This document shows positions 33,688-42,653 of a DNA stretch of 64,000 bases, piece after piece. Both the position numbers and the translations under genes were made by a program. The notes beneath the pieces are model-generated. The model had not been told where the DNA came from and did not search any database. It saw only the letters and a list, made by a program, of their open reading frames with translations. The first letter of the stretch is position 1. Each line of letters begins with the position of its first letter. This DNA is from JADJOY01 sp046331705 [NCBI: bacterium] (lineage in GTDB: Bacteria; JADJOY01), in NCBI GenBank assembly GCA_046331705.1, contig JAXLQJ010000008.1:62001-126000 (forward strand), written 5' to 3'.

Positions 33688-34779
33688 ATGGGGATCGTTC
33701 GCACCCTCACGGACTACTACAAGCACCGCGTCGGCGAGGCGGGGCGACACTTCGACGTCGTCGAGACGACCGTCTCGCATCTGTTCCGCCATCGACACGC
33801 GGCGCTCGACGGCCGCAGCTACGGCGGCGCGTTCCACGCCGCGCTCGAGCGCGCGGGCTGGATCGAGAACGGGGACTCGTTCCTCGAGGTGGGAGCGGGA
33901 ACGGGCGGCTTCGCGCGCGGATTCCTTTCCGAGCGACGCGAGCGGGTCGGGCCCGCGGCGCCCATCGCGTACACGATCGCCGACCTCACGCCATCGCTCA
34001 TCGCCGGTCAACGCCGGACGCTCGCGCAGCACGCCGCCGCGAACCCCGCCACGCGGCTCGGTTGGATCCGCTGCGACGCGCAGCGACTGCCGCTCGCCAC
34101 CGGCGCCTTCGGTGGTCTGGCGATCTCGAACGAGGTGATCGCGGACTTCGATGCCGTGCGCATGGATCGCAAGCGGCTCGCCCGCGGCGCGGCCCGACAC
34201 CCCGCGATGGCTGCGGCGCGGGATCGCGTCGATCGCTACGCGCTCGAGGTCGATGACGAGCACCAGTTCCTGAACCTGGGCGCGATCCTGCTCGTCGAAG
34301 AGCTCGCTCGAGCGCTGGCGCCTGGCGGGCGCGCGGCCATCGCCGAATACGGTCAGGACGCGCCTTCCCGGGAAGCCGTGCTCTACGACGGCTGGTTCGC
34401 CAAGCACACCGAGTACGCCATCGACTTCCGCCACCTGCGGCGCGTGGCGACGGCGCTCGGCTTCCAGGTCGAGGAGCACAATCTCCACGACTTCCTGGGC
34501 TTTCGCGACGACGTGCGCGTCCTCAACTACACCGACGTGCGACGTTTGCGCATGGTGCGCCGCGATCTCGAGGTGCGCGCGTGGACGGAAGCCGAGCTGC
34601 GGGCGCGCCACCCGGAGCTGCTCGATCGCTTCGAGCTGCGCTTTCGCCCCACCTCCGATGCGAGCTTTCCCGACGACACCGTGGTTCGCGCCCACGGCGG
34701 TTTTCGTGGGCTCTTTCGCGTGCTGCTGCTTCGCAAGGCCGAGCCAGCGCGATCCACGACCCACGACCCGAGGGGCTGA
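33688..34779 (+). CDS. SAM-dependent methyltransferase, MidA/NDUFAF7-like
   Basis: 363 aa. SFLEVGAGTGGFARGFL (about 65-82) is the SAM site; GGLAISNEVIADFDAVRM matches the position of the NELLDA motif in MidA/NDUFAF7 protein-arginine methyltransferases, but the match is loose. ALAPGGRAAIAEYGQ closes the fold. The substrate is unknown. TGCTAGGCT (33670-33678) lies only 10 bases before the ATG, so the transcript may be nearly leaderless. Confidence 0.75.
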   Translation: MGIVRTLTDYYKHRVGEAGRHFDVVETTVSHLFRHRHAALDGRSYGGAFHAALERAGWIENGDSFLEVGAGTGGFARGFLSERRERVGPAAPIAYTIADLTPSLIAGQRRTLAQHAAANPATRLGWIRCDAQRLPLATGAFGGLAISNEVIADFDAVRMDRKRLARGAARHPAMAAARDRVDRYALEVDDEHQFLNLGAILLVEELARALAPGGRAAIAEYGQDAPSREAVLYDGWFAKHTEYAIDFRHLRRVATALGFQVEEHNLHDFLGFRDDVRVLNYTDVRRLRMVRRDLEVRAWTEAELRARHPELLDRFELRFRPTSDASFPDDTVVRAHGGFRGLFRVLLLRKAEPARSTTHDPRG

Positions 34780-34787
34780 GCGCCCGT

Positions 34788-34804
34788 GCGGCGCTCGGCG
34801 CCGC
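34788..34804. terminator. Perfect hairpin between convergent genes
   Basis: GCGGCGC, loop TCG, GCGCCGC, in the 36-bp space between two converging stops. No T-run; could act in both directions. Confidence 0.5.
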
Positions 34805-34815
34805 GCCCCGGTCCG

Positions 34816-36279
34816 TCAGGGCGCCTCGTCGCTCCAGATCAACGTGTGACCGTTCTCGAAACCATCCACGAAGAGCGCGACGTCGGCACCGGTGCTTCCG
34901 CCCCGCTCGTGCGAGCCGATGTCGCAACCGTCGCTGCTCGGTCCATCGGGAACGCCGCCGATGTCGACGACACGCACGTGGTTGGCAGCATCACCGAATC
35001 CGCGCTGGTCCCCGATCGCATCCGGACAGAAGCCCGCGTCCACCGCCGGCGAGAGCGGCGTCAGGCTCGGCCGGTGGGTGGGCAGCACGCCATTGTAGAG
35101 CGCGAGCGCCTCGAGTCGCGGGTTGATCGGCAACGCGTCCGTGCCCACGTAGCTGCCGCCGGCGTTGGGCGAGCCGGACGAGAAGTAGCTGGTCGCGCCG
35201 GCGTTGGATCCGATCAGATCGAACGTTCCCGTCACGGTCACTGGCCCAGCCGGAATGCTCACGTCGGGCTCCGCAGGCACACCGGAGTCGAGATTGCCGG
35301 CGACGATCGTGTTGTCGAGCCCGAGCGCCGGCGGAGCCTCCCCGACGATCGAGGTGACCGCGACCGCGCCGCCGCCGGTTCCATCGTGATCGCCGTCCGA
35401 CACGTTCAGCGTGATCGTGCTGTCGCGGATGTCGAGGCTCCCGACTCCCAGTGAATCGGTGCGGAAGGAGACACCCGCGCCGAAGTCGGCCGCCGTGTTT
35501 CCGCTGAACGTGCTCGACGTGAGCCGTGTCGTCGACCGATACGCGTGGAGACCTCCACCGTCGCCGACGTCGCCCGTCGCGGTGTTGCTGTAGAAGGTGG
35601 TGCGATCGACGTGCACCCCGAGTTGGTCGCCCTCGGCGGCGAGCCCACCGCCTCGCTTGGCGTCGTTGCCGGCGAACCAGCAGCTCTCCACCTCGAGCAG
35701 CGTCGGCGGAGTGTCGATGCCGATGGCGGAGACGCCGCCGCCGTTCTCGGGCGCATGATTGCCCACCATCGCCACCCGACGCACCAGCCCGCTCACCCGT
35801 GACGGAAACTCGACGGCGCCGCCGTAGCCGCCCACGGCGAGCCCATTGGTGAGCGTCACGTCCTCCACACCCATCCAGAACCGTGCGCTGCCGCCGCTGA
35901 AGGCGCGCACCAGCGAGAACTGATCCTGGCCGTCGATGGTGAGCAGGTCGGCACCGGGGCCGCGGATCAGCAGCGTGTCCGTGACCAGCGGCAGGTCGTC
36001 GGTGAGCGTGATCGTCGCCGGCGTGGCGAGTGAGAAGACGATGCGGTCGGCGCCGCTGCCACTCGCACAGCCATGATGGGCAACGTCGCCGTTGGCCGCG
36101 TCGATCGCCTCGCGAAGCGTGCAGAGCGAGTCCACGGTCTCGTCGTCCTGGGTGCTCGTCACCGCGATCGTCGCGGCGCCGAGCGGCGAACCGGCGAGCG
36201 CGAGCAACGCGAATGCCGCGCAGCCGCGCCCCACGAGCCAGGAGGATCGACGACGAAGGGAATCGACAGGATCTCGCAT
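34816..36279 (-). CDS. Secreted CSLREA-type parallel beta-helix protein
   Basis: 487 aa. A signal peptide (about 1-36, ending PLGA) is followed by VDSLCTLREAIDAAN, the CSLREA motif found at the start of right-handed beta-helix surface proteins. The centre repeats Gly/Asn/Thr-rich rungs (NGGGVSAIG, GGGLAAEGD, GGGLHAYRS, FGAGVSF). The C-terminus reads ALFVDGFENGHTLIWSDEAP; a short DGFE-x-G-x(4)-W tail recurs at the end of many secreted proteins and may be a sorting or anchoring signal (recalled). Likely cell-surface polysaccharide- or adhesion-related; no catalytic site is evident. Confidence 0.8.
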   Translation of the reverse strand: MRDPVDSLRRRSSWLVGRGCAAFALLALAGSPLGAATIAVTSTQDDETVDSLCTLREAIDAANGDVAHHGCASGSGADRIVFSLATPATITLTDDLPLVTDTLLIRGPGADLLTIDGQDQFSLVRAFSGGSARFWMGVEDVTLTNGLAVGGYGGAVEFPSRVSGLVRRVAMVGNHAPENGGGVSAIGIDTPPTLLEVESCWFAGNDAKRGGGLAAEGDQLGVHVDRTTFYSNTATGDVGDGGGLHAYRSTTRLTSSTFSGNTAADFGAGVSFRTDSLGVGSLDIRDSTITLNVSDGDHDGTGGGAVAVTSIVGEAPPALGLDNTIVAGNLDSGVPAEPDVSIPAGPVTVTGTFDLIGSNAGATSYFSSGSPNAGGSYVGTDALPINPRLEALALYNGVLPTHRPSLTPLSPAVDAGFCPDAIGDQRGFGDAANHVRVVDIGGVPDGPSSDGCDIGSHERGGSTGADVALFVDGFENGHTLIWSDEAP

Positions 36280-36369
36280 GTCCAGGCTCCCGCGCGCTCG
36301 GAGGGTCGTTGCGAGCGGCGCAGGAATCCTGCGCGGCGCGGCGCGACGCGGTCAAGCGCCTGGCGAGAG

Positions 36370-36401
36370 CCGGCTCCGCCCGCGCGCCACGCCGGAGCCG
36401 G
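36370..36401 (-). terminator. Hairpin downstream of methyltransferase gene
   Basis: A perfect 9-bp stem, CCGGCTCCG with CGGAGCCGG, around a 14-base loop, just past the stop of the gene ending at 36413. Separates the aminotransferase operon from the CSLREA gene. Confidence 0.45.
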
Positions 36402-36412
36402 GTCCGTCGAGC

Positions 36413-37198
36413 TCAGCCGCGCGCGAGGCGCGTCGCGTGGAATCGAAGTCGAACGTAGTCGGCGGTCCAGCCGCCGTCGGGCTGACGCAGCACGGGCTCG
36501 AGGAGCCCGACCACCTCGTCCACGAACGGGGCGCGCTCGGCGTCCGGCAGCGCCCGCTGGTAGCTCTCGGTGAAGTTGGCGCACCAGGCGTGCATACCAC
36601 TCGCGACCGACACCGGCCGCGGCGCCAGCTCCATGCGATCGACCGCGAAGCCCGCGCGGCTCAGACGCTCGCCGTATTCCTCCGCGGTGGGGAAGTACCA
36701 GGGGCAACGTGCCGGGCCATCGATACCCCGACGCGCGAGCGCCGCGTGGATCGCCACCCGAATGCTGGCCACGTTGCCGAAGCCGCCCATCTCCGCCACG
36801 AAGCGACCGCCTGGCGCGAGCGAGCGCGCCACCGCGGCGAGCACCGCGTCGGGCTCCTTCATCCAGTGAAGCGCCGCATTCGAGATCACCGCATCGAAGC
36901 GCTCGCCGAGGTCGAGCACGTGCGCATCGGCGACGCGCGCATCCAGGCCCCGGCGGCGCGCCGCCGCGACCATGTCGACCGACGCGTCCACGCCCACCAC
37001 GTCGGCGCCCGTCGCGACGACCTTCTCCGTGAACGCGCCGTCTCCGCAACCGAGATCCAGGACACGTTCGCCGGCTCTCGGCGCGAGCCACGCGAGGATC
37101 GTCTCGCCGAGCTCGCTCACGAAGCCGCACTCCGCCGCGTAGCGGCTGGCGCACCACGCCTGCGACGCCGTGTGCTGCGACGGGGGGCGACGGCTCAC
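36413..37198 (-). CDS. Class I SAM-dependent methyltransferase
   Basis: 261 aa from the GTG at 37198, overlapping the peptidase stop by GTGA. VLDLGCGDGAFTEKV (motif I), VVGVDASVDMV and FDAVISNAALHWMKEPDAVL are of the trans-aconitate methyltransferase/ubiE-like type. The substrate is unknown. Last gene of a three-gene operon. Confidence 0.85.
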   Translation of the reverse strand: MSRRPPSQHTASQAWCASRYAAECGFVSELGETILAWLAPRAGERVLDLGCGDGAFTEKVVATGADVVGVDASVDMVAAARRRGLDARVADAHVLDLGERFDAVISNAALHWMKEPDAVLAAVARSLAPGGRFVAEMGGFGNVASIRVAIHAALARRGIDGPARCPWYFPTAEEYGERLSRAGFAVDRMELAPRPVSVASGMHAWCANFTESYQRALPDAERAPFVDEVVGLLEPVLRQPDGGWTADYVRLRFHATRLARG

Positions 37199-38109
37199 GG
37201 CGCGGGCGCGACGGGGGCCAGCGTGGGCTCGGGCTCGGCGGGGGGGATCACCAGCTCGGTGCTCGCCTTGCGCGGCGCGATCGCCGCGAGCCGCTCGCGC
37301 GCATAGTCGGCGGCGCCCTTCGCGAACTGCGCCCAGGTCGCTCGCGAGGCCGTCTCGATGGCCTGCGCCGGCGGCGTGCCCTTCACGATCTCCGCCACGA
37401 ACGCACGCACGCTCGCCGAACCGCGCACCTCGGCCAGGTAGGCCACGGCGAGATAGGCCTCGACGTAATCGGCGAGCCGATCCTGCTGGCGGTCGAGCCC
37501 GTCCGGGAAATCCTTGGGTGCGGCCCCTTCGGCAGCAACGAGGCGGGCGAGCTTGTCGGGCCCCTGTCCCGCCCCGTACACGGCGAGCCCTTCCTGGACC
37601 CACGGCGCCAGCGACACGAACTTCGCTCCCATCAGCAAGCTCATGGCGGCGTGGATCATCTCGTGGCAGACGAATCCGGGCAGCTCGTCGCGGTTCTCGA
37701 GGAAGCGATCGACGATCACCACGATGCCGCGCTCGCGGGCGTTCGAATCGAGGGGCGGGCGGAATCCGCCGCGGCTGGTGGCGGGAAAGCCGAGGGTCGC
37801 AGCGGCGCCCTCGTCGACGTACTCGAACACGATCCCCTCGACGCGCTTGTCGCCGCGCAGCTCGAGCCCGAGGCTGCGCGAGATCGTCCCCAGCGCGGCG
37901 ACCCGCTCGCGTTCCACCGTGGCGCGGATCTCACGGAACGCCGCGCTGCCGGCCCACTCGCCGGTGTAGGGCGCGTGGTGCTCGAAGGATTGCGCGCGCG
38001 CCAGCGTCGGGCCGAGCACACCGGCCAAGACCAGGGCCAGCAACGCCCGGCGCCTCGCGCGCGAGCGGATGCGTTGGGTCACGAGGGCCACGGGAGAGAA
38101 CGCGCTCAC
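37195..38109 (-). CDS. Exported zinc metallopeptidase-like protein (MA clan, HEMIH)
   Basis: 304 aa from the GTG at 38109 (overlap GTGA with the aminotransferase stop). A signal peptide (about 1-36, ending TLARA) precedes a mature part with LPGFVCHEMIHAAMS: HExxH zinc motif (about 148-152), then WVQEGLAVYGAGQ, where the Glu could be the third ligand as in gluzincins of the peptidase MA family. The C-terminus is Pro/Ala-rich. Likely a periplasmic protease of unknown target. Confidence 0.78.
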   Translation of the reverse strand: MSAFSPVALVTQRIRSRARRRALLALVLAGVLGPTLARAQSFEHHAPYTGEWAGSAAFREIRATVERERVAALGTISRSLGLELRGDKRVEGIVFEYVDEGAAATLGFPATSRGGFRPPLDSNARERGIVVIVDRFLENRDELPGFVCHEMIHAAMSLLMGAKFVSLAPWVQEGLAVYGAGQGPDKLARLVAAEGAAPKDFPDGLDRQQDRLADYVEAYLAVAYLAEVRGSASVRAFVAEIVKGTPPAQAIETASRATWAQFAKGAADYARERLAAIAPRKASTELVIPPAEPEPTLAPVAPAP

Positions 38110-39335
38110 GGTGCGCGAGTGTAGCCGACGGTCTCGCCGCACGCTCGCCGAACGCGGTCGACGATGCGTCGCGACCCTTCGCTGAAGACCGCGGTCTCGG
38201 GCAACAGGCTGACGACGAGGTGCCCGTCCGAGTCGAACTCGAAGAACGATCCTGGATGCACGATCACCCCGTCCTCCAGCACCAGCTCGGCAGCCCAGTC
38301 CTCGTCGCCGCGCAGGCGCGGCACGCGCAGCACCGCCGACCAGCCTCCTGCGACGGGCAGCGCCGACACCGGCGAGCCCGCGAGGCTGCGCGCGAGGGTA
38401 TCGCGGTTGGCGGCGAGACGCTCCTGGATCCGCGCGCGAATCGCCGGCGCGAGCGCGAGCAGGTCGGGGAGCGCCGTCTGCACCACCATCGAGGGCGAGA
38501 GGAACGTGTCGGCGATCACCTCCAGACGAGCCTGGATCTCGCCGAGCGTGCTCGGCCCGGCACCGAGGACGGTCCACGCGAGCTTGGCCCCCGGCAACCC
38601 CGCCGACTTCGAGAGCCCGCCGAGGGCGAACCAGGTCACGTCGCCGAGCAACCCGGCGTCTCGAGCCGCGACCAACGACACGCCCTCGTCTCGGTAATCG
38701 CAGAACACCTCGTCGGCGATGATCGCCCAGCGTCGCTCGCGGGCGCGCTCGGCAAGCGCGGCGATGGCACCGCGATCCAGCGACGAACCGGTGGGGTTGT
38801 TGGGGCTCACGATCACCACCGCGCGCACCGGCCGACCGCACGCGGCGGCCTCGAGCGAATCCCAGTCGGGGCGCCAGCCGTCGCTCGCGTCGAGGCGGTA
38901 GCTCGCGATCTCGATGCCGTCCAGCTCCGCAAGCAGCCGAAACAACGGATAGCTCGGCCGTGGCACCAGCACCACGTCGCCGGGATCGGCGAGCAGCCGG
39001 AAGAGGTGCGAGTACGCTTCGCTGGTGCTCGCCGTGAGCAGCACGCGGTCGGGATCGACACCGGGAGCGTAGGCACGGGCCACGGCCTCCCGCGCCGACA
39101 CCAGACCGAACGGCTCGGGCTCGTACGCGGCGCGCGCGGCGCGCGCATACGCGGTCGCGATGGCCTCGTCCGGATACGCGAGCGCCACGCGCGTCGGGTT
39201 CGACTCGGTCAGATCGAGGAGCGCGCGACCGCCGCTGCGCGCGCGGCGCAACGTCTCCGCGAAGGCGCTCGGCTCGCGATCCCAGGCGCTGCGACGCGAG
39301 AGCCGCGTTCCCGATGCGTCATCCGCGATCGCCAC
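38106..39335 (-). CDS. PLP-dependent aminotransferase class I/II
   Basis: 409 aa from the GTG at 39335 with a strong GGGAGGG site. LLDLTESNPTRV, ASTSEAYSHLFRLL, VIVSPNNPTGSSLDRG, IIADEVFCDYRD and FALGGLSKSAGLPGAKLAW (PLP lysine in LSKS) are fold-type I aspartate-aminotransferase motifs. The amino donor and acceptor are unknown. First gene of the operon with a peptidase and a methyltransferase, an unusual set. Confidence 0.9.
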   Translation of the reverse strand: MAIADDASGTRLSRRSAWDREPSAFAETLRRARSGGRALLDLTESNPTRVALAYPDEAIATAYARAARAAYEPEPFGLVSAREAVARAYAPGVDPDRVLLTASTSEAYSHLFRLLADPGDVVLVPRPSYPLFRLLAELDGIEIASYRLDASDGWRPDWDSLEAAACGRPVRAVVIVSPNNPTGSSLDRGAIAALAERARERRWAIIADEVFCDYRDEGVSLVAARDAGLLGDVTWFALGGLSKSAGLPGAKLAWTVLGAGPSTLGEIQARLEVIADTFLSPSMVVQTALPDLLALAPAIRARIQERLAANRDTLARSLAGSPVSALPVAGGWSAVLRVPRLRGDEDWAAELVLEDGVIVHPGSFFEFDSDGHLVVSLLPETAVFSEGSRRIVDRVRRACGETVGYTRAP

Positions 39336-39574
39336 GCGCCCTCCCTCGCCCCTCGCACGCCGCCCGATCGAGCGCGCGCCGCGAGCATAGCCGGACGCAC
39401 CCGGCGCCAACCTCGCCGCGCGCGACCGCGCAGCTCGCCTTGGACGTGGCCCTCCGGTTTGTGTTACCTCCGCGCCAGCGGCGCGCGCGGAACGACGCGG
39501 ATTTTGCTCGCGCCGCGCGAAGCGCGGCCGAGGCGCCCGTTCGCGAATTCGCCAGCGCAGCGAGGGACCACCGC

Positions 39575-40123
39575 ATGGCCGTTGCCGACCCTTCCCGCAA
39601 GACCGCCGAATCGGGCTCGACCGCCGCGACGGGCACCTCCGCTGCGCCGTCCGAATCGGTGCGCCTGCCCGCGGACCCGCGCCACGCGCTGGCGCTCTTT
39701 CAGGAGCTGATGCTGGAGCTGCGCGCCGCACGGCAGCGCGAGGACGTCGTCACCTTCGGCTTCGCCGGCTTGTTGGTGCTGCTCGCCGCCGGGCCCGTTC
39801 TCGAAGCCCATCCCGGACCGAGCACGCTGGCGCGGCTCGTGGCGGTGATTGGCATCGCCCTGCTCGGCTGGCGCGTGAACGGGTTCCTGGCCGAGAACCG
39901 GAACCGGCAGAACCAGATCCGCAAGATCGTGAGCATCACCGAGCACGCGTACCCGTTCCCCACCGACCGCAGCGTGGTTCGCCTCTCGGACATCAAGAAC
40001 CTCGACGGCCCGGGAGAGTGGGACAAGAGCGACTATTCGTTGGCGGATTGGGACCGCTCCGAATACAGCGTGTTCCTCAAGCTCTTGCTGGTGATCGCCA
40101 TGTTCGCGGTGTTGGTGTTCTGA
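39575..40123 (+). CDS. Hypothetical membrane protein
   Basis: 182 aa, not recognised. AGGGA lies 9 bases before the ATG at 39575. Two adjacent membrane helices (about 63-83 and 87-105) follow a soluble N-terminus, and a last helix closes the protein (FLKLLLVIAMFAVLVF). Between them lies a conserved-looking cytoplasmic segment RKIVSITEHAYPFPTDRSVV. It precedes a TlpA gene by 42 bp. Confidence 0.7.
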   Translation: MAVADPSRKTAESGSTAATGTSAAPSESVRLPADPRHALALFQELMLELRAARQREDVVTFGFAGLLVLLAAGPVLEAHPGPSTLARLVAVIGIALLGWRVNGFLAENRNRQNQIRKIVSITEHAYPFPTDRSVVRLSDIKNLDGPGEWDKSDYSLADWDRSEYSVFLKLLLVIAMFAVLVF

Positions 40124-40165
40124 CAGCGTGCGCTCGCGACTGGTCGCCATCGCCACCAACGCCCC

Positions 40166-40786
40166 ATGAGTCCCCGCCCGCATCGCTCGCAACGGCTGGT
40201 TTCCGCGCTCGGCGGGCTGGCGCTCGCGGTGTGCGCGGTCGCGGGGCTCGACTGGATCGGCGGCGGCCCGGGGCTCGGGATCGCCGCGCCCGCAGCGCCG
40301 AAGGTGGGCGATCCCGCGCCCGACTTCGAGGTCACCGATCTCGCGAACCGCAAGGTCAAGCTCGCCGAGCTTCGCGGCAGCCCGGTCTTCCTCAACTTCT
40401 GGGCGACCTGGTGCCCGCCGTGCGTCGAGGAGATGCCTTCGATCGCCGCCATCGCGCGCCAGTACGGAGACCAGGGATTGCGCGTCGTCGCCGTCAACGT
40501 CGATGCCGCGCCGGCCGCCACGATCCAGAAATGGCTCGACGGCAGGAAGCTCGCGCTCGAGGTATGGCTCGACCCCAACGGCGCGATCGCGCACCAGTTC
40601 GGCACCTTCAAGTACCCGGAGACGTTCATCATCGACCGCGCGGGCAAGATCCAGGCGAAGTACGTGGGATCGCACCCCTGGACGCAGCCACCGTTCGACG
40701 CGATGCTCGCGACACTGGTGGCGGGCGGCGGCGCGGCACCCACGACACCCGCGGCGGCGCCCTCGCGCCCGGCCGCTACTCCGTGA
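40166..40786 (+). CDS. TlpA/ResA-type membrane-anchored thiol-disulfide oxidoreductase
   Basis: 206 aa. An N-terminal helix (about 11-29) anchors or exports the protein; PKVGDPAPDFEVTDL starts the TlpA fold and FLNFWATWCPPCVEEMPS gives the active site WCPPC (about 82-86). KYPETFIIDRAGKI holds the cis-Pro side. It probably reduces periplasmic cysteines, for example in cytochrome c maturation, which fits a cell with multiheme cytochromes. The C-terminus is Ala/Pro-rich. Confidence 0.9.
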   Translation: MSPRPHRSQRLVSALGGLALAVCAVAGLDWIGGGPGLGIAAPAAPKVGDPAPDFEVTDLANRKVKLAELRGSPVFLNFWATWCPPCVEEMPSIAAIARQYGDQGLRVVAVNVDAAPAATIQKWLDGRKLALEVWLDPNGAIAHQFGTFKYPETFIIDRAGKIQAKYVGSHPWTQPPFDAMLATLVAGGGAAPTTPAAAPSRPAATP

Positions 40787-40891
40787 CGCGCCGAGCTCGC
40801 GACAGCGTGTGACGCCGAGAGCCAGGTGACGCCGAGAACCAGGCATCGTTCGCGGCGACTCGATCGCAGAACCGTTCGCCGGAGGATCGAC

Positions 40892-41131
40892 ATGACTCGT
40901 ACCCGCATCGCTCGCTCGCGTCTCTTCGGTCTCGTCTTCGCCGCCGCGCTCGTGGCGCCGCTCGCGACCCCTGGCGCCGCGCGCGCCGAGTTCCACGAGT
41001 CGAACCGCGGCAATCCGTTCCACATCGCCGGCCACCTGCTGGCGCCGGTGGGCAACGCATTCGGGTTGCTGATCGTCGAGCCGTTCTTCTGGGTGGTCGA
41101 CAACGTGCCGCGCGTCTTCGAGCTGAACTGA
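40892..41131 (+). CDS. Small exported protein with hydrophobic C-terminus
   Basis: 79 aa from the ATG at 40892, which has GGAGGA at ideal spacing; a longer frame to 40826 lacks one. Signal peptide to about residue 32 (PGAARA), then FHESNRGNPFHIAGHLLAPV and an amphipathic C-terminus FGLLIVEPFFWVVDNVPRVF. Related in style to the protein at 47772-48149. Function unknown. Confidence 0.7.
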   Translation: MTRTRIARSRLFGLVFAAALVAPLATPGAARAEFHESNRGNPFHIAGHLLAPVGNAFGLLIVEPFFWVVDNVPRVFELN

Positions 41132-41279
41132 GCCCGAGCCACGCCGCACGGCCGCGCGTCGCAGCGAGCGGGCGGGCCCGTGCCCCGCGCCAGCGCGCCT
41201 GGTGCGCGCGTCGAGCACACCGCCGGCGTGACCTCGATTCACGCCGGATCCTGCCGCACCACCGAGTCGAGACCCGAGG

Positions 41280-42653
41280 ATGCGCCGTTTCGCGACCTGC
41301 CTGGCGATGCTGGGGCTGCTCGCGGCGCTCGCCCTCGGCGAGCTGAGCCGTCGCATCGCCGTCGCGGATCGCGCTGACGGCGGCCCGCATCATGGCCTGA
41401 ACCTCGAGATCCGCGACCTGGACGCGCCGGATCGGCCGATCCTCTTCCAGGGACCCGACGAGGTGCCCGACCTGGCGCGCGCCCAGGCGCTGGGCCTGCT
41501 CGACGGCAAGCGCCGCTTCGTCGCGCGCTGGACGGGCTGGCTGCGCATCGAACGCGCCGGAACGCTCCAGATCACCTCGCGTTCCGACGACGGCTCGCGC
41601 GTGGTGCTCGACGGTGGCCGGCTGGTGCGCAACGACGGCCCGCACGAGGCGCGCGCGCGCACGGGCCAGCAAACCGTGCTTCCCGGCTGGCACGCGATCG
41701 AGATCGAGTACGACCAGTCGGGCGGCGATGCAGCGCTGGAGATCCGCTGGGACCCGCCGGGAGCGCCGCCGGGGCGCCTCGGCCCCGAGCACCTGGTCGC
41801 GCGCCCGCCGGGCGCGCTGGACATCTGGATCCTCGATCACGTGACCGAGCCGCTGGGTGCGCACCGCGACGCGCTGGCAGCAGGCCGCGCCGTCGCCTGG
41901 GCGGTGACGCTGGCGGCGGCGTGGATCGCGCTGGCGAGCACACGCGCCCGCAGCGTGGCGCGGCAGGGCCTCGCGGCGATGGGGCACGCAACGCTCGGCA
42001 CGCCGGCGCGACGGAGGCTGGCGGCGCTCGCGCTGGCGTTCACGTGCGCGCTGATCGCGTGGAACGAGAGCGACGCGGCGCGCGGCGGCTTCGCGTCGGC
42101 GTACCGCACGGCGCCGGAGGTGGGTAGCGGACCCTGGCTGGATCTGCCGCTCGACCCCGACGCCTCGCGCGACGCGCGCCCGATCGCCGCCACGCTCGGC
42201 CTCGCTGCGCGCCTCGAGCAGCGCTGGCAGGGCTGGTTCTACGTCGACGAGCCCGGTTCCCATTGGTTCGAGGCGAGCGGCGATGCGCCCAACCTGGTGG
42301 CGATCGACGGTCGCTTGGTCGTCTCCCATCCCGGTACGGCCACGCAAGGTGCGCCCAGCCGCGGACGAGTGATCCTGGACCGCGGCGTGCACGCGATCAC
42401 GTTGCTCGCTGGCCTCGATGCCTACCAGACTCGGCCTGCCGGATTCCGCTGGGCCACGCCGGACGCTCCGTTCCGTCCGTTCCGGGCGATCGACGTCTTT
42501 CCCACGCGCCCTTCCGCCGTCGAGCTGACCTCCCAGTTGCGCGGCCGCGACGCGCGCCCCGCGGTCCAGCGGCTCGCGGTCGCGGCGCTGGCGATGACCC
42601 TCACAGCAAGCCTCGGCGCGGCGCGCGCGCGGGGCGCAGCGGCCCGCTCGTGA
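41280..42653 (+). CDS. Membrane protein with two PA14-like carbohydrate-binding domains
   Basis: 457 aa. After an N-terminal membrane segment, residues about 40-175 read like a PA14 domain (ARWTGWLRIERAGTLQI, SDDGSRVVLDGGRLVRNDG, ALEIRWDPPG); two central membrane helices (about 200-222, 250-265) follow, then a second PA14-like unit (QRWQGWFYVDEPGSHWFEAS, DGRLVVSHPG, AGFRWATPD) and a C-terminal helix. PA14 modules bind glycans. It overlaps the next gene by GTGA, so the two form a glycan-related membrane pair. Confidence 0.8.
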   Translation: MRRFATCLAMLGLLAALALGELSRRIAVADRADGGPHHGLNLEIRDLDAPDRPILFQGPDEVPDLARAQALGLLDGKRRFVARWTGWLRIERAGTLQITSRSDDGSRVVLDGGRLVRNDGPHEARARTGQQTVLPGWHAIEIEYDQSGGDAALEIRWDPPGAPPGRLGPEHLVARPPGALDIWILDHVTEPLGAHRDALAAGRAVAWAVTLAAAWIALASTRARSVARQGLAAMGHATLGTPARRRLAALALAFTCALIAWNESDAARGGFASAYRTAPEVGSGPWLDLPLDPDASRDARPIAATLGLAARLEQRWQGWFYVDEPGSHWFEASGDAPNLVAIDGRLVVSHPGTATQGAPSRGRVILDRGVHAITLLAGLDAYQTRPAGFRWATPDAPFRPFRAIDVFPTRPSAVELTSQLRGRDARPAVQRLAVAALAMTLTASLGAARARGAAARS

